Shown here: positions 50,632 through 61,475 of the stretch, piece after piece | How the letters are laid out: each line of letters opens with the position of its first letter | How positions within the stretch are numbered: position 1 is the first letter of the stretch | From: Halomonas sp. | GTDB taxonomy: Bacteria; Pseudomonadota; Gammaproteobacteria; Pseudomonadales; Halomonadaceae | Direction of reading: 5' to 3' | Assembly: GCF_017983445.1 (NCBI RefSeq) | Contig: NZ_JAGOBJ010000007.1 | Span: 124,001-188,000, forward strand | DNA length: 64,000 nt | Notes under the pieces: model-generated | What the model was told of the DNA's origin: nothing | Databases searched by the model: none | The model's input: the letters and a program-made list of their open reading frames with translations, nothing else | Program-made: the position numbers and the translations under genes

Positions 50632-50745
50632 TTAACCCTGACGCTGCTTGTGCCGCGGTTCGATGCAAATGACGCGGACAGCGCCATTGCGACGAATGAT
50701 CTTGCAGTTACGGCACATTTTCTTTACGGAAGCTCGAACTTTCAT
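50632..50745 (-). CDS. rpmJ: 50S ribosomal protein L36
   Basis: 37-residue zinc-ribbon protein: [21 protein letters not shown] to EPRHKQRQG. The zinc ligands Cys11, Cys14, Cys27 and His32 are intact, so this is the zinc-containing paralogue. It lies between secY and rpsM at the end of the spc operon, preceded by GAGA. Confidence 0.97.
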   Translation of the reverse strand: MKVRASVKKMCRNCKIIRRNGAVRVICIEPRHKQRQG

Positions 50746-50772
50746 CGTTCTCTCCAATACGGTCGGCGCGCC

Positions 50773-52104
50773 TCAGCGCATGATGCCGCCGCTACCGTAG
50801 CCTTTCAGGTTGGACTTCTTCATCACCGAGTCATACTGATGCGACATGAGGTGTGACTGCACCTGGGCCATGAAGTCCATGATGACCACTACCACGATCA
50901 GAAGCGAAGTACCGCCAAAAAAGAATGGCACATTCCACGCAACGATCAGGAACTGGGGCATCAAGGAAACCGCAGTGATATACAGGGCACCGAACAAAGT
51001 CAGACGAGTCATGACTTTATCGATATAGCGAGCGGTCTGCTCGCCGGGACGAATGCCCGGCAGGAACGCACCTGACTTCTTAAGATTGTCAGCTACATCC
51101 TTCGGATTGAAGACCAGCGCTGTGTAAAAGAAGCAGAAGAATACCACTGCCGCCGCGAAAAGCAAGATGTAAAGCGGTTGCCCGGGGGCTAAAGCTTGTG
51201 ATGCACGCTGCAACCACTCCATGCCTTCACCAGCACCTACCCACTGACCGATAGAGGCCGGGAAGAGCAGAATACTGGACGCGAAGATCGCAGGGATAAC
51301 ACCTGCCATGTTCACTTTCAAAGGCAGGTAGCTGCTTTGGCCTGCATACATCTTGTTGCCCACCTGGCGACGCGGGTAGTTCACTTTCAAGCGGCGTTGA
51401 CCGCGCTCAATGAATACCACAAACGCAACCGTGGCAATACCTAGCACTGACAGCGCTAACAGCGGGAGAACATTCCAGGCCCCTTCGTTACGAGCGAGCT
51501 CGAACGCTTGCCCCACGGCACTGGGCAGCCCAGCGACGATACCGGCGAAGATCAGCAGCGAAATACCGTTGCCGATCCCCTTTTCGGTAATCTGCTCACC
51601 TAGCCACATCATAAACACCGCACCTGACACAAACGTAATCACGGCGGTGAAATAGAAGCTAAAGTCAGCGCTGTAAGCGATGCCTTGGCTAGCCAGGCCG
51701 ACCGACATGCCGGTAGCCTGGACAAGAGCCAGTATCACCGTGCCGTAGCGGGTGTACTGACTTATCTTGCGGCGGCCGGACTCACCTTCCTTCTTGAGCT
51801 GCTCAAGATGGGGTGAGACCGCAGTCATCAGCTGCATGATAATCGACGCTGAAATATAGGGCATGATACCCAAAGCGAGGACGCTCATGCGCTCCAGGGC
51901 GCCACCCGAGAACATGTTGAACATGCCCAGGATGGTGCCCTGTTGCTCCCTAAACAAGGCAGCAAGCTGGTCAGGATTGATACCGGGAACGGGAATATGG
52001 GCACCGATTCGGTACACCACGATGGCGAGGAGCACGAAGCGCAAGCGCGCCCACAGTTCACTCAGACCGTTGCCCATCGCCGGCATATTTCCTGACTTGG
52101 CCAT
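50773..52104 (-). CDS. secY: preprotein translocase subunit SecY
   Basis: Pore-forming subunit of the SecYEG channel, 443 residues with ten membrane helices. Marker blocks: [48 protein letters not shown] and the cytoplasmic loop [24 protein letters not shown]; plug region [25 protein letters not shown]. It starts immediately after the rplO stop. Confidence 0.98.
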   Translation of the reverse strand: MAKSGNMPAMGNGLSELWARLRFVLLAIVVYRIGAHIPVPGINPDQLAALFREQQGTILGMFNMFSGGALERMSVLALGIMPYISASIIMQLMTAVSPHLEQLKKEGESGRRKISQYTRYGTVILALVQATGMSVGLASQGIAYSADFSFYFTAVITFVSGAVFMMWLGEQITEKGIGNGISLLIFAGIVAGLPSAVGQAFELARNEGAWNVLPLLALSVLGIATVAFVVFIERGQRRLKVNYPRRQVGNKMYAGQSSYLPLKVNMAGVIPAIFASSILLFPASIGQWVGAGEGMEWLQRASQALAPGQPLYILLFAAAVVFFCFFYTALVFNPKDVADNLKKSGAFLPGIRPGEQTARYIDKVMTRLTLFGALYITAVSLMPQFLIVAWNVPFFFGGTSLLIVVVVIMDFMAQVQSHLMSHQYDSVMKKSNLKGYGSGGIMR

Positions 52105-52539
52105 TTAGTCCTCTACCTTGCCGCCAGCAGCTTCGATCGCTTCACGGGCACCTTTGGTGACCTTGATACCACGAACGGTAACTGCTTTGTTCAGTTCGCC
52201 AGAAAGGATGATCTTCGCGTGTAGCGTCGCATCCTTCAGCACGTTGGCTTGCTTCAGTGTTTCCATGGTGACTTCTTCACCGGAAACTTTGGCAAGCTCG
52301 GCCAGGCGTACTTCTTCAGACACCAGCGATTTAGCTGATGTGAAGCCGAACTTCGGTAGACGACGCTGTAACGGCATCTGACCGCCTTCGAAACCAGGCT
52401 TGACGCTACCGCCACTGCGTGATTTCTGACCTTTGTGACCACGGCCACCGGTCTTACCAAGACCGGAACCGATACCACGACCAACGCGCTTTTCAGCGTG
52501 TTTGGAGCCCGGTGCCGGACTCAGGGTATTGAGTTTCAT
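52105..52539 (-). CDS. rplO: 50S ribosomal protein L15
   Basis: Late-assembly large-subunit protein, 144 residues. The Gly/Lys-rich N-terminal segment [27 protein letters not shown] is characteristic. Its stop abuts the secY start. Confidence 0.98.
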   Translation of the reverse strand: MKLNTLSPAPGSKHAEKRVGRGIGSGLGKTGGRGHKGQKSRSGGSVKPGFEGGQMPLQRRLPKFGFTSAKSLVSEEVRLAELAKVSGEEVTMETLKQANVLKDATLHAKIILSGELNKAVTVRGIKVTKGAREAIEAAGGKVED

Positions 52540-52542
52540 GGA

Positions 52543-52725
52543 TTACTCTCCCTCAACGCGCACAAGGTAGTTAACCTTATGGATCATGCCGCGTACGGCA
52601 GGGGTGTCTTCCAGTTCAACCGTATGACCGATGCGACGCAGACCCAAGCCCTTCATAGTAGACTTGTGCTTGGGCAAAACGCCGATGGTGCTGCGGATCT
52701 GGGTAACCTTGATCGTTGCTGCCAT
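52543..52725 (-). CDS. rpmD: 50S ribosomal protein L30
   Basis: 60-residue protein, [32 protein letters not shown]. Short form as in other gammaproteobacteria; three bases separate it from rplO. Confidence 0.97.
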   Translation of the reverse strand: MAATIKVTQIRSTIGVLPKHKSTMKGLGLRRIGHTVELEDTPAVRGMIHKVNYLVRVEGE

Positions 52726-52731
52726 GGTGCC

Positions 52732-53232
52732 TTACCCCGTGATCGCTTCGACAGACAGACCGCGCTTGGCGGCGATGTCTTCCGGTGCTTGCATGGCAGA
52801 GAGACCTTTAACAGTCGCTCGAACCACGTTAACCGGGTTGGTGGAACCGTAGCACTTGGCCAGCACATCGTGGACACCAGCAAGCTCTAGTACAGAGCGC
52901 ATGGCACCACCGGCGATGATACCGGTACCTTCGGAAGCCGGCTGCATGTAAACCTTGGAAGCGCCGTGACGGGCTTTCACAGGATACTGCAACGTGCTGC
53001 CTGCAAGGTTAACCTTGACCATGTTGCGACGAGCTTGGTCCATTGCTTTCTGAATCGCAACCGGCACTTCACGCGCCTTGCCACGACCGAAACCAACACG
53101 ACCTTTACCATCACCCACGACGGTCAGTGCGGTGAAGCCGAAAATACGACCACCCTTGACCACCTTGGCGACGCGGTTGACCTGCACTAACTTCTCTTGC
53201 AGATCACCGTTTTGCTGTTCGTTCTTCGCCAT
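52732..53232 (-). CDS. rpsE: 30S ribosomal protein S5
   Basis: Decoding-fidelity protein, 166 residues. Double-stranded RNA-binding part [35 protein letters not shown], then [24 protein letters not shown]. Confidence 0.98.
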   Translation of the reverse strand: MAKNEQQNGDLQEKLVQVNRVAKVVKGGRIFGFTALTVVGDGKGRVGFGRGKAREVPVAIQKAMDQARRNMVKVNLAGSTLQYPVKARHGASKVYMQPASEGTGIIAGGAMRSVLELAGVHDVLAKCYGSTNPVNVVRATVKGLSAMQAPEDIAAKRGLSVEAITG

Positions 53233-53243
53233 CGTAAAACCCT

Positions 53244-53594
53244 TTAGAATTCCAGGCCGCCTTCACGAGCGGCGTCGGCCAGAGCCTTGACGCGACCGTG
53301 ATACTTAAAGCCAGCACGGTCGAAGGCCACCTGGGTGATGCCTGCTTCTTTAGCGCGTTCGGCAATCAGAGCACCAACCTTAGAGGCCGCATCTGAGTTG
53401 CCGGTCGCACCCTCGCGCAGTGCTTTGTCCAGCGTTGAAGCGCTGGCCAACACTTTGCCACCATCCGGCGAGATAATCTGCGCATAGATGTGACGCGGGG
53501 TACGGTTGACGCACAGGCGATACACGCCCAGCTCGCGGATCTTGGCGCGAGCGCGGCGGGCACGACGGAGACGAGATTCTTTCTTCGCGTTCAT
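53244..53594 (-). CDS. rplR: 50S ribosomal protein L18
   Basis: 5S rRNA-binding protein, 116 residues, N-terminal basic tail [22 protein letters not shown], core [29 protein letters not shown], end [27 protein letters not shown]. Confidence 0.98.
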   Translation of the reverse strand: MNAKKESRLRRARRARAKIRELGVYRLCVNRTPRHIYAQIISPDGGKVLASASTLDKALREGATGNSDAASKVGALIAERAKEAGITQVAFDRAGFKYHGRVKALADAAREGGLEF

Positions 53595-53603
53595 AACCCT
53601 GCC

Positions 53604-54134
53604 TTACTTCTTCTTGGCTTCTTTGCGACGCACCTGCTCGTCGGCGTACCGAACACCCTTGCCTTTATACGGCTCAGGCGGACGGAAAGCGCGGATTTCC
53701 GCGGCGCACTGACCGAGCTTCTGCTTGTCCGCGCTTTTCAGCACGATAACGGTGTTTTTCGGCGTTTCCGCGACAACACCTTCAGGCAGAATGTAATCGA
53801 CCGGGTGCGAGAAGCCCAGTGAAAGATTGAGCGTCTGGCCCTTAGCTTGGGCACGATAACCGACGCCAACAATTTCGAGAGTCTTTGTGAAACCCTCGGA
53901 TACGCCCTGTACCAGATTCTGAACCAAGGCGCGGGTAGTACCGGCCATTGCCCAGCTCTTGGCTGTTTCGCTCGGGACGAAGGTCAGCTGGCCGTCTTCT
54001 TGTCCAATCACCACATCCTGGTGAATGGGCATAGACAGCGTGCCCTGGCCGCCTTTAGCAGTCAGCTGGCCAGCATCGATTTTAACGTCGACACCAGCAG
54101 GCACTTTAACCGGATATTTCGCTATGCGGGACAT
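53604..54134 (-). CDS. rplF: 50S ribosomal protein L6
   Basis: 176 residues in two L6 repeats, starting [17 protein letters not shown] and ending with the conserved [27 protein letters not shown] near the factor-binding site. Confidence 0.98.
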   Translation of the reverse strand: MSRIAKYPVKVPAGVDVKIDAGQLTAKGGQGTLSMPIHQDVVIGQEDGQLTFVPSETAKSWAMAGTTRALVQNLVQGVSEGFTKTLEIVGVGYRAQAKGQTLNLSLGFSHPVDYILPEGVVAETPKNTVIVLKSADKQKLGQCAAEIRAFRPPEPYKGKGVRYADEQVRRKEAKKK

Positions 54135-54143
54135 TCCAGCCTC

Positions 54144-54536
54144 CTAGAATACGGTGCAGATGACTTCGCCACCGACGCCAGCTTGGCGTGCGGCACGGTC
54201 GGTCATGACACCATTGGAAGTGGTGACAATCGCGATACCCAGACCATCGGCAACCTTAGGCAGGTTGTCCTTGCCCTTGTATTGACGCAAAGACGGCTTG
54301 GAAACCCGCTGAATGTGCTCAATAACCGCCTTACCCTCAAAATACTTGAGAGTCACGGTAAGCGTAGGTTTAACGCCTTCAGCCACCGTAAAGTCGGTAA
54401 TGTAGCCTTCTTCCTTTAGCACGCGGGCCACTTCCACTTTCAACTTGGAAGACGGCATGGTAGCCGTCTCTTTGGTGGCCATCTGCGCATTGCGGATACG
54501 GGTAAACATATCCGCCAGAGTGTCTTGCATGCTCAT
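54144..54536 (-). CDS. rpsH: 30S ribosomal protein S8
   Basis: 130-residue 16S rRNA binder: [20 protein letters not shown] at the start, [33 protein letters not shown] at the end. In E. coli S8 is the translational repressor of the spc operon, acting near rplE. Confidence 0.98.
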   Translation of the reverse strand: MSMQDTLADMFTRIRNAQMATKETATMPSSKLKVEVARVLKEEGYITDFTVAEGVKPTLTVTLKYFEGKAVIEHIQRVSKPSLRQYKGKDNLPKVADGLGIAIVTTSNGVMTDRAARQAGVGGEVICTVF

Positions 54537-54568
54537 TTAATGTGCGCTCCTGATGAATCTACGTGGCG

Positions 54569-54874
54569 TTACCAACTGGACTTTTTCAGACCAGGAACGT
54601 CGCCACGCATGGCGGCTTCACGCAGCTTGTTACGGCCAAGGCCGAACTTGTTGTAAAAACCGTGCGGACGACCCGTGATGCGGCAGCGGTTACGCTGACG
54701 TACCGGGCTTGAGTCGCGCGGCAGTTGCTGCAGCTTCAGCGTCGCCTCGAAGCGCTCTTCCTCAGACGTATTCACGTTTGAGATGATTGCCTTGAGCTCA
54801 GTACGCTTGGCCGCATACTTCTCGACCAGCTGCGTACGCTTGAGCTCACGCTCTATCATACTTTTCTTAGCCAT
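54569..54874 (-). CDS. rpsN: 30S ribosomal protein S14, zinc-free form
   Basis: 101 residues, the long form without CxxC zinc fingers: the C-terminal block reads [34 protein letters not shown]-terminus [21 protein letters not shown]. Confidence 0.98.
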   Translation of the reverse strand: MAKKSMIERELKRTQLVEKYAAKRTELKAIISNVNTSEEERFEATLKLQQLPRDSSPVRQRNRCRITGRPHGFYNKFGLGRNKLREAAMRGDVPGLKKSSW

Positions 54875-54884
54875 GATCCAACCC

Positions 54885-55424
54885 TTATTTCTTGAACGGG
54901 AAGTTCAGTGCTGCAAGCAGCGCACGACCTTCCTCGTCGGTGTTGGCAGTAGTAGTGATAGTGACGTCCAACCCGCGGATACGATCGATTTTATCATACT
55001 CGATCTCCGGGAAGATGATCTGCTCACGCACACCCATGGAATAATTGCCGCGACCATCAAAAGACTTCGGGTTAAGACCACGGAAGTCACGCACGCGAGG
55101 AATCGCGATGTTTACCAGACGGTCCAGGAAGTCCCACATACGCTCAGCGCGCAGTGTAACTTTGACACCGATTGGCCAACCTTCACGCACCTTGAAGCCC
55201 GCGATGGACTTACGTGCCTTGGTCACCAGCGGCTTTTGACCGGAGAGTTTCTCCAGGTCGCCGACGGCATTATCGATCAGCTTTTTATCGCTAACCGCTT
55301 CGCCGATACCCATGTTCAGAGTCACTTTAGTGACCCGGGGTACCTGCATAACGTTGGCGTAGCTGAACTGCTCTTTGAGTTGAGCTACTACCTCGTTTTG
55401 ATAACGTTCTTTCAAGTTCGCCAT
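54885..55424 (-). CDS. rplE: 50S ribosomal protein L5
   Basis: 5S rRNA-binding protein contacting the P-site tRNA, 179 residues. [20 protein letters not shown] and [21 protein letters not shown] are diagnostic. Confidence 0.98.
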   Translation of the reverse strand: MANLKERYQNEVVAQLKEQFSYANVMQVPRVTKVTLNMGIGEAVSDKKLIDNAVGDLEKLSGQKPLVTKARKSIAGFKVREGWPIGVKVTLRAERMWDFLDRLVNIAIPRVRDFRGLNPKSFDGRGNYSMGVREQIIFPEIEYDKIDRIRGLDVTITTTANTDEEGRALLAALNFPFKK

Positions 55425-55442
55425 TTTGCTACCCGACTCGCG

Positions 55443-55757
55443 TTAGGCGTCGATCTGCGTCTGCGTCGACTTGTAGATACGTACCTTGGTACCGTCTTCC
55501 TTAACTTGGAAGCCGACGCGATCCGCCTTACCGGTCTCCGAATTGAAGATGGCTACGTTGGACGCGTGAATCGGAGCCTCACGCTCGACGATACCGCCCT
55601 GATTTCCCGCCATGGGATTCGGCTTGGTGTGACGTTTAATCATGTTCACACCGGACACCACGAAGCGGCTTTCTAATACCCGCTTAACGGTGCCACGCTT
55701 ACCTTTATCCTTCCCGGCGATGACGATGACTTCATCGTCACGTTTGATCTTTTGCAT
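55443..55757 (-). CDS. rplX: 50S ribosomal protein L24
   Basis: Assembly initiator, 104 residues with the KOW motif [22 protein letters not shown] at the N-terminus and [28 protein letters not shown] following. Confidence 0.98.
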   Translation of the reverse strand: MQKIKRDDEVIVIAGKDKGKRGTVKRVLESRFVVSGVNMIKRHTKPNPMAGNQGGIVEREAPIHASNVAIFNSETGKADRVGFQVKEDGTKVRIYKSTQTQIDA

Positions 55758-55771
55758 ATCCGCCTCGCTCC

Positions 55772-56143
55772 TTACAGCACTTCAGGCGCTAGGGAAATGA
55801 TCTTCATGAACTTCTCATTACGAAGCTCACGAGTAACCGGCCCGAAGATGCGCGTGCCGATCGGCTGTTCGTTGGTGTTATTCAACAAAACTGCCGCATT
55901 TCCATCGAAACGGATCAGCGAACCGTCACTACGACGGACGCCACTACGGGTGCGAACTACTACCGCTTTTAGCACTTGGCCTTTTTTGACCTTGCCACGC
56001 GGAATAGCTTCCTTCACCGTTACCTTAATGACGTCACCAACGCGGGCGTAGCGACGGTGTGAACCGCCTAGCACCTTGATGCATTGCACCCGGCGCGCTC
56101 CGCTGTTGTCGGCGACATCCAGCATTGTCTGAGTCTGAATCAT
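55772..56143 (-). CDS. rplN: 50S ribosomal protein L14
   Basis: Intersubunit-bridge protein, 123 residues: [27 protein letters not shown], and the conserved [22 protein letters not shown]. First gene of the spc operon by the E. coli scheme; no promoter is evident in the 51 bases before it. Confidence 0.98.
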   Translation of the reverse strand: MIQTQTMLDVADNSGARRVQCIKVLGGSHRRYARVGDVIKVTVKEAIPRGKVKKGQVLKAVVVRTRSGVRRSDGSLIRFDGNAAVLLNNTNEQPIGTRIFGPVTRELRNEKFMKIISLAPEVL

Positions 56144-56194
56144 CGGTTTTCTCCAAACCTAATCTGACTGCACTGGTTGGACAAGCTAAGGGAA

Positions 56195-56455
56195 TTAACC
56201 CTTGGCTTGCTCGACCACCTCGACCAGCGTCCAAGCTTTCTTCTTGGAAAGCGGACGGCACTCCTGAATGGAAACCGTATCGCCTGCCTTAGCCTGGTTC
56301 GCCTCATCATGGGCGTGCAGCTTGGTGGAGCGCTTGACGTATTTTCCGTAGATCGGGTGACGCTCACGACGCTCGATCATGACGACGATGGATTTATCCA
56401 TCTTGTCGCTCACCACCTTGCCGGTGAGCGTACGGGTTTTTTTCTCTTCGGCCAT
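56195..56455 (-). CDS. rpsQ: 30S ribosomal protein S17
   Basis: 86 residues from ATG 56455, which follows AGGTGA and lies one base after the rpmC stop; a GTG 9 bases upstream overlaps that stop and is less likely. Core [38 protein letters not shown]. Confidence 0.96.
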   Translation of the reverse strand: MAEEKKTRTLTGKVVSDKMDKSIVVMIERRERHPIYGKYVKRSTKLHAHDEANQAKAGDTVSIQECRPLSKKKAWTLVEVVEQAKG

Positions 56456-56456
56456 C

Positions 56457-56651
56457 TCAATCACCTGCCTTCTCGTTGAGCATAGTCTTAACGCGGGCGA
56501 TATCCCGACGGACCTGCTTGAGCAGATGAGTCTGGCTCAGTTGGCCAGTGGCCTTCTGCATGCGCAGGTTAAACTGCTCGCGGAGTAGCTCGAGGAGCTG
56601 CTCTTTGAGCTCTCCTGCGGACTTTTCACGAATTTCCTGTGCTTTCATCAC
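56457..56651 (-). CDS. rpmC: 50S ribosomal protein L29
   Basis: 64-residue helical protein at the tunnel exit: [35 protein letters not shown]. Its ATG overlaps the rplP stop by 4 bases. Confidence 0.97.
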   Translation of the reverse strand: MMKAQEIREKSAGELKEQLLELLREQFNLRMQKATGQLSQTHLLKQVRRDIARVKTMLNEKAGD

Positions 56652-57061
56652 ATCACCGTCCGTTTCGCAAAGGTGGTGGACAAGGGCATCTTCTGTGCGG
56701 CCAGCTCAAAAGCTTCACGGGCCAGCTCTTCAGATACACCTTCAATTTCGTACAGGACCCGACCCGGTTGGATCTGGGCTACCCAGTACTCAACAGAACC
56801 TTTACCTTTACCCATACGAACTTCGAGCGGCTTCTTGGAAATCGGCTTGTCAGGGAAAACGCGGATCCAGATTTTACCGCCACGTTTGACGTGACGTGTG
56901 ATCGCACGACGGCCGGCTTCGATCTGACGCGCAGTGATGCGGCCGCGACCGGTAGCTTTCAGACCGTATTCCCCGAAGCTGATCTTGCTTCCGCGATGCG
57001 CCAGGCCACGGTTGCGGCCTTTCATCATCTTGCGGAATTTCATACGCTTGGGCTGTAACAT
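56648..57061 (-). CDS. rplP: 50S ribosomal protein L16
   Basis: 137 residues near the A site: [53 protein letters not shown] and [22 protein letters not shown]. Confidence 0.98.
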   Translation of the reverse strand: MLQPKRMKFRKMMKGRNRGLAHRGSKISFGEYGLKATGRGRITARQIEAGRRAITRHVKRGGKIWIRVFPDKPISKKPLEVRMGKGKGSVEYWVAQIQPGRVLYEIEGVSEELAREAFELAAQKMPLSTTFAKRTVM

Positions 57062-57076
57062 CGACTCGCTCTCCCC

Positions 57077-57781
57077 TTACCTGGAACCTTTCTTCTTGGG
57101 CGCGTTGCCGGCAGGCTGTTGTTGCTTAGCCTTGGCACGTACTTCCTCGATACCGCCGAGGATTTCGCCCTTGAAGATCCACACTTTAACGCCGATGACG
57201 CCATAGGTGGTGTGAGCTTCGTAAGTGGCGTAGTCAATGTCCGCACGCAACGTGTGCAACGGAACACGACCTTCGCGGTACCATTCGGTACGTGCGATTT
57301 CGGCACCACCAAGACGACCTGACAGCTGAATCTTGATACCGCCAGCGCCAAGACGCATTGCGTTCTGTACCGCGCGCTTCATGGCACGACGGAACATTAC
57401 GCGACGCTCAAGCTGACCCGCTACGTTAGCAGCGACTAGCTTGGCATCCAGCTCCGGCTTGCGAACTTCTTCAATGTTCACATGAACCGGGACGCCCATC
57501 ATCTCAGTGAGATCGCGACGCAGACGGTCGACATCTTCACCCTTTTTACCAATCACGATACCCGGACGGGCAGTGTGAATGGTGATGCGAGCATTGTTAG
57601 CCGGACGCTCGATGTGAATGCGGCTTACGGATGCGTTTTTAAGACGCTCTTCCAGGAAGCTGCGCACTTCGAGATCGTTATTGAGCTTATCGGCATAGGC
57701 GCCGCGCTCGGCATACCAGACAGAAGCATGGTCTTTGACGATGCCCAGTCGAATGCCTGTTGGATTGACTTTCTGACCCAT
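57077..57781 (-). CDS. rpsC: 30S ribosomal protein S3
   Basis: 234 residues at the mRNA entry site. KH domain with [21 protein letters not shown], and [23 protein letters not shown] at the start; the C-terminus is Lys/Gln rich. Confidence 0.98.
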   Translation of the reverse strand: MGQKVNPTGIRLGIVKDHASVWYAERGAYADKLNNDLEVRSFLEERLKNASVSRIHIERPANNARITIHTARPGIVIGKKGEDVDRLRRDLTEMMGVPVHVNIEEVRKPELDAKLVAANVAGQLERRVMFRRAMKRAVQNAMRLGAGGIKIQLSGRLGGAEIARTEWYREGRVPLHTLRADIDYATYEAHTTYGVIGVKVWIFKGEILGGIEEVRAKAKQQQPAGNAPKKKGSR

Positions 57782-57792
57782 CTGGTCGACTC

Positions 57793-58125
57793 CTACTTCT
57801 CGGCTACCTTGACGGTGATGTGGCAGGTGCGCTTCAAGATACGATCCGCACGGCCTTTGGCGCGCGGCTTGATACGCTTGAGCGTCATGCCCTCATCGAC
57901 GCAGATGGTCGAGACACGCAGCTCGTCGATGTCCATGCCGTTGTTTTCTTCCGCATTCGCGATGGCGGACTGAAGCACTTTCTTAACCAGCTTGGCAGCC
58001 TTCTTCGGTGAGAAGGTCAGCAGGTCAATAGCTTCGGCGACCGGTTTACCGCGCACCTGGTCAGCCACCAAACGGGCCTTCTGGGCGGATAAACGAGCGC
58101 CACGCAGCTTAGCTGTGACTTCCAT
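57793..58125 (-). CDS. rplV: 50S ribosomal protein L22
   Basis: 110 residues, lining the exit tunnel: [25 protein letters not shown] and the loop [27 protein letters not shown]. Confidence 0.98.
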   Translation of the reverse strand: MEVTAKLRGARLSAQKARLVADQVRGKPVAEAIDLLTFSPKKAAKLVKKVLQSAIANAEENNGMDIDELRVSTICVDEGMTLKRIKPRAKGRADRILKRTCHITVKVAEK

Positions 58126-58143
58126 CTCTCAATCCTCTCTGGC

Positions 58144-58419
58144 TTACCGTTTGGCTTTCTTGTCCGCAGCATGCCCGCGATATGTGCGAGTAGCAGCGAA
58201 TTCGCCAAGTTTATGACCCACCATTTCCTCGGAGACATGCACCGGGACATGCTGGCGTCCGTTATGGACCGCAATAGTCAGACCTACCATGTTGGGTAGG
58301 ATCATCGAACGACGCGACCAAGTCTTGATTGGTTTGCGATCGTTCTTCTCCACTGCAGCCTCTACCTTCTTCAAAAGATGAAGGTCAATGAAGGGACCTT
58401 TCTTTAGTGAACGTGGCAC
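58144..58419 (-). CDS. rpsS: 30S ribosomal protein S19
   Basis: 91 residues: [49 protein letters not shown] and [21 protein letters not shown]. Confidence 0.98.
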   Translation of the reverse strand: MPRSLKKGPFIDLHLLKKVEAAVEKNDRKPIKTWSRRSMILPNMVGLTIAVHNGRQHVPVHVSEEMVGHKLGEFAATRTYRGHAADKKAKR

Positions 58420-58452
58420 AGCCGTTACCTCTTAAGTTCTTGGCAATTTCGA

Positions 58453-59283
58453 TTAACGCGTCTTGTTACGACGACGGATAATCAGCTTGTCGGTGCGCTT
58501 GTTCTTACGCGTCTTGTGACCCTTAGTCGGTACGCCCCACGGGGATACCGGGTGACGACCACCACTGGTGCGGCCTTCACCACCACCGTGCGGGTGATCC
58601 ACCGGGTTCATCGCGACACCACGAACAGTCGGGCGCACGCCTCTCCAGCGCTTCGCACCGGCCTTGCCAAGTTGACGCAGGCTGTGCTCGGAGTTGCTCA
58701 CTTCACCCAAGGTTGCGCGGCACTCAGCCAGGATCTTACGCATTTCGCCAGAGCGAAGACGTAAAGTGGCGTAGTTACCTTCACGAGCAACCAGCTGGGC
58801 GCTAGTACCGGCACTGCGAGCAATCTGCGCGCCTTTACCCGGCTTCAGTTCGATACCGTGAACGGTAGAACCAAGCGGGATGTTGCGCAGCGGCAAAGCA
58901 TTGCCTTTCTTGATGGGCGCGTTTACACCAGATTCCAGCACGTCACCCGCGCTGACACCTTTCGGTGCAATGATGTAACGACGCTCACCATCTGCATATT
59001 TCAGTAAAGCAATATGCGCACTACGGTTCGGATCGTGTTCCAGACGCTCAACGGTGGCTGGAATGCCATCCTTGGTGCGCTTGAAGTCGATCAACCGGTA
59101 GTGTTGACGATGACCACCGCCCACGTGGCGGGTGGTGATGCGACCGTAGTTATTACGTCCACCGGACTTGGACTGTTTTTCCAAAAGCGGTGCATAAGCA
59201 CGGCCTTTGTACAGTTCCTCACCAACGATCTTGACGACGTGGCGACGACCGGCGGATGTGGGTTTGGTCTTGACGATTGCCAT
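58453..59283 (-). CDS. rplB: 50S ribosomal protein L2
   Basis: 276-residue protein needed for peptidyl transfer and subunit joining. The catalytic-centre segment [30 protein letters not shown] with its conserved His is intact. Confidence 0.98.
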   Translation of the reverse strand: MAIVKTKPTSAGRRHVVKIVGEELYKGRAYAPLLEKQSKSGGRNNYGRITTRHVGGGHRQHYRLIDFKRTKDGIPATVERLEHDPNRSAHIALLKYADGERRYIIAPKGVSAGDVLESGVNAPIKKGNALPLRNIPLGSTVHGIELKPGKGAQIARSAGTSAQLVAREGNYATLRLRSGEMRKILAECRATLGEVSNSEHSLRQLGKAGAKRWRGVRPTVRGVAMNPVDHPHGGGEGRTSGGRHPVSPWGVPTKGHKTRKNKRTDKLIIRRRNKTR

Positions 59284-59300
59284 TATCCGTACTCCTGCCC

Positions 59301-59597
59301 TTATTCGGCGCCAGAGAAGTCTTCGAGCGTTTCGCCCGCAGCCAGGGTCACATACGCTTTGCGGTAACCCTTACGCAGACCAACGCCGTGTGCAGTACGT
59401 TTGGTTTTACCCTTCACGTTCAGCACTTGAACGCTGCCGACCTTCTTGCCGAACAGTGCTTCAACGGCTTTCTTGATCTCGGGCTTGGTAGCATCAGACG
59501 CCACCTTGAAAACGTACTGGTTGCGCTCTGCAGCCATCGCGGCCTTTTCGGTCACGTGCGGTCCAAGCAGAACCTTGAATACGCGTTCCTGGTTCAT
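59301..59597 (-). CDS. rplW: 50S ribosomal protein L23
   Basis: 98 residues at the tunnel exit where trigger factor and SRP dock: [20 protein letters not shown] and [31 protein letters not shown]. Its ATG overlaps the end of rplD by 4 bases. Confidence 0.98.
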   Translation of the reverse strand: MNQERVFKVLLGPHVTEKAAMAAERNQYVFKVASDATKPEIKKAVEALFGKKVGSVQVLNVKGKTKRTAHGVGLRKGYRKAYVTLAAGETLEDFSGAE

Positions 59598-60199
59598 GCC
59601 AGCTTCTCCTCGAATTTACGCAGGGCGGAGACGGTAACCAGGACCTTATCAAAGGCAACCAGGCTAACCGGGTCAGCTGCCGCGACATCCACCACGTCAA
59701 CGTGGGGAAGGTTGCGTGCGGCTAAATAGAGCGTTTCATCAAGTTCTTCAGTGATGATCAACACTTTCTCAAGGTTGAGCTCTTTCAGCTTGGCAGCTAC
59801 CTGCTTGGTCTTGGGCGCTTCGACGCTGAACTCTTCAATAGCGACTAAACGCTCTTGACGTACCAGCTCAGACAAGATGGAGCGCATCGCCGCGCGGTAC
59901 ATTTTGCGGTTAACCTTCTGGGTGTAGTCTTGCGGACGTGCCGCGAAGGTTACGCCGCCACTGCGCCACAGCGGAGAACGGATGGTGCCGGCACGTGCAC
60001 GACCGGTACCTTTCTGACGCCACGGTTTCTTACCACCACCGCGAACATCGGAACGGCTCTTTTGAGCGCGAGTACCTTGACGGCCACCAGCCAAATAGGC
60101 GGTAACAACCTGGTGAACTAGCGCTTCGTTGAATTCTTTGCCAAAAGTGGCGTCGGCTACTTCAACGGTACCCGTGCCTGCAGCAAGATTCAGATTCAT
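59594..60199 (-). CDS. rplD: 50S ribosomal protein L4
   Basis: 201 residues with the tunnel loop [42 protein letters not shown]. In E. coli L4 represses its own S10 operon through the leader RNA; a corresponding leader would be 61317-61374 here. Confidence 0.98.
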   Translation of the reverse strand: MNLNLAAGTGTVEVADATFGKEFNEALVHQVVTAYLAGGRQGTRAQKSRSDVRGGGKKPWRQKGTGRARAGTIRSPLWRSGGVTFAARPQDYTQKVNRKMYRAAMRSILSELVRQERLVAIEEFSVEAPKTKQVAAKLKELNLEKVLIITEELDETLYLAARNLPHVDVVDVAAADPVSLVAFDKVLVTVSALRKFEEKLA

Positions 60200-60214
60200 T
60201 GGTAATTATCCCCT

Positions 60215-60853
60215 TCAGCCAGCTTTCACGGCGCTGCGAACGATAACGTCGCTGCCGGGTGCTCCCGGTACGGCGCCCTTGATCAGCAGCAGGTTACGCT
60301 CGGCGTCAACACGGACGATCTCAAGGCTCTGTACGGTGCAGCGGGTGTTACCCATCTGACCGGCCATTTTTTTGCCTTTAAATACGCGACCTGGTGTTTG
60401 ACACATGCCGATAGAACCCGGTGCGCGATGCGACAGGGAGTTACCGTGGCTGTTGTCTTGGGTACGGAAGTTCCAGCGCTTAACAGCACCCTGGAAGCCT
60501 TTACCCTTAGAGGTGCCAGTCACATCGATCATTTGACCAGCTTCAAAGAGGGATACAGTGATTTCGCCACCCACTTCAGGAGCTTCTTCACCTTCTGCAA
60601 GGCGGAATTCCATCAGCGAACGACCAGCCTCAACGCCTGCCTTGGCAAATTGACCTGCCTGGGCTTTGGTGAGGTGTTTGGCTTTACGAGAACCTGTAGT
60701 GACCTGAACCGCTGCGTAACCGTCAGACTCGACAGTCTTAACGCGTGTAACACGGTTAGGATCAACTTCAATAACGGTTACGGGCACGGATGCGCCATCT
60801 TCGGTAAAGACACGGGTCATCCCGGCCTTTTTACCGACTAAACCGATAGTCAT
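60215..60853 (-). CDS. rplC: 50S ribosomal protein L3
   Basis: 212 residues: [20 protein letters not shown] at the start, [13 protein letters not shown] and the conserved loop [26 protein letters not shown] reaching the peptidyl-transferase centre. AGGAG precedes the ATG. The spacer to rpsJ is unusually long (151 bases). Confidence 0.98.
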   Translation of the reverse strand: MTIGLVGKKAGMTRVFTEDGASVPVTVIEVDPNRVTRVKTVESDGYAAVQVTTGSRKAKHLTKAQAGQFAKAGVEAGRSLMEFRLAEGEEAPEVGGEITVSLFEAGQMIDVTGTSKGKGFQGAVKRWNFRTQDNSHGNSLSHRAPGSIGMCQTPGRVFKGKKMAGQMGNTRCTVQSLEIVRVDAERNLLLIKGAVPGAPGSDVIVRSAVKAG

Positions 60854-61004
60854 ACTCAGTCTCCTATAGTGTACGGGGCTATCACCCGCTATGGCTGCCC
60901 TTTCCAGAGCATTCCACTAGCACATTGTATGGCGTCTCACGACGCGGCGGCTGCTGTTCATGCGGTAAAAGTGATGAACGCTGGGCCGCAAGTGTCTAGT
61001 GTAA

Positions 61005-61316
61005 TTAGTTGAGCTTGATTTGCACGTCTACGCCAGCAGCGAGATCGAGCTTCATCAGCGCGTCAACAGTTTTCTCAGTCGGCTCAACGATGTCGAGCAC
61101 ACGCTTGTGCGTGCGAATCTCATACTGGTCACGCGCGTCTTTGTTAACGTGCGGTGAAATCAGGATGGTATAGCGCTCGCGGTTGGTCGGCAGCGGAATC
61201 GGTCCACGAACCTGAGCACCAGTACGCTTAGCGGTTTCAACAATCTCCGCTGTGGACTGATCGATCAGGCGATGGTCGAAAGCTTTCAACCGAATGCGAA
61301 TCTTTTGGTTCTGCAT
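61005..61316 (-). CDS. rpsJ: 30S ribosomal protein S10
   Basis: 103-residue head protein that also serves as the NusE antitermination factor: [39 protein letters not shown]. First gene of the S10 operon, behind the promoter at 61381-61409. Confidence 0.98.
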   Translation of the reverse strand: MQNQKIRIRLKAFDHRLIDQSTAEIVETAKRTGAQVRGPIPLPTNRERYTILISPHVNKDARDQYEIRTHKRVLDIVEPTEKTVDALMKLDLAAGVDVQIKLN

Positions 61317-61340
61317 TTGCCCTAAACTCCAATGGATGTC

Positions 61341-61356
61341 GACGGCGCGAGCCGTC
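61341..61356 (-). promoter_or_regulatory. hairpin in the S10 leader
   Basis: GACGGC (61341-61346) and GCCGTC (61351-61356) form a 6-bp stem with a four-base loop inside the roughly 58-base leader between the predicted start site and rpsJ. The leader is too short to carry the full E. coli L4-responsive structure. Confidence 0.5.
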
Positions 61357-61380
61357 TACCCACGCATTCAAAGGATGCGC

Positions 61381-61409
61381 ATTATAGGCACGCCAAAAGC
61401 CCATGTCAA
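61381..61409 (-). promoter_or_regulatory. consensus sigma-70 promoter of the S10 operon
   Basis: On the minus strand TTGACA (61409-61404) is followed after exactly 17 bases by TATAAT (61386-61381), both hexamers perfect. It points at rpsJ, 65 bases before the ATG, and lies just after the tuf terminator. Confidence 0.93.
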
Positions 61410-61428
61410 ACATTTGCTATTGGTGCGC

Positions 61429-61458
61429 AGAAAAGGGGGCTCATCAGAGCCCCCTTCA
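61429..61458 (-). terminator. intrinsic terminator of tuf
   Basis: AAGGGGGCTC (61433-61442) pairs with GAGCCCCCTT (61447-61456) over ATCA; on the minus strand the stem ends in TTTT. It separates the str operon from the S10 operon. Confidence 0.88.
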
Positions 61459-61475
61459 TCGATCAAGTAAAATGA

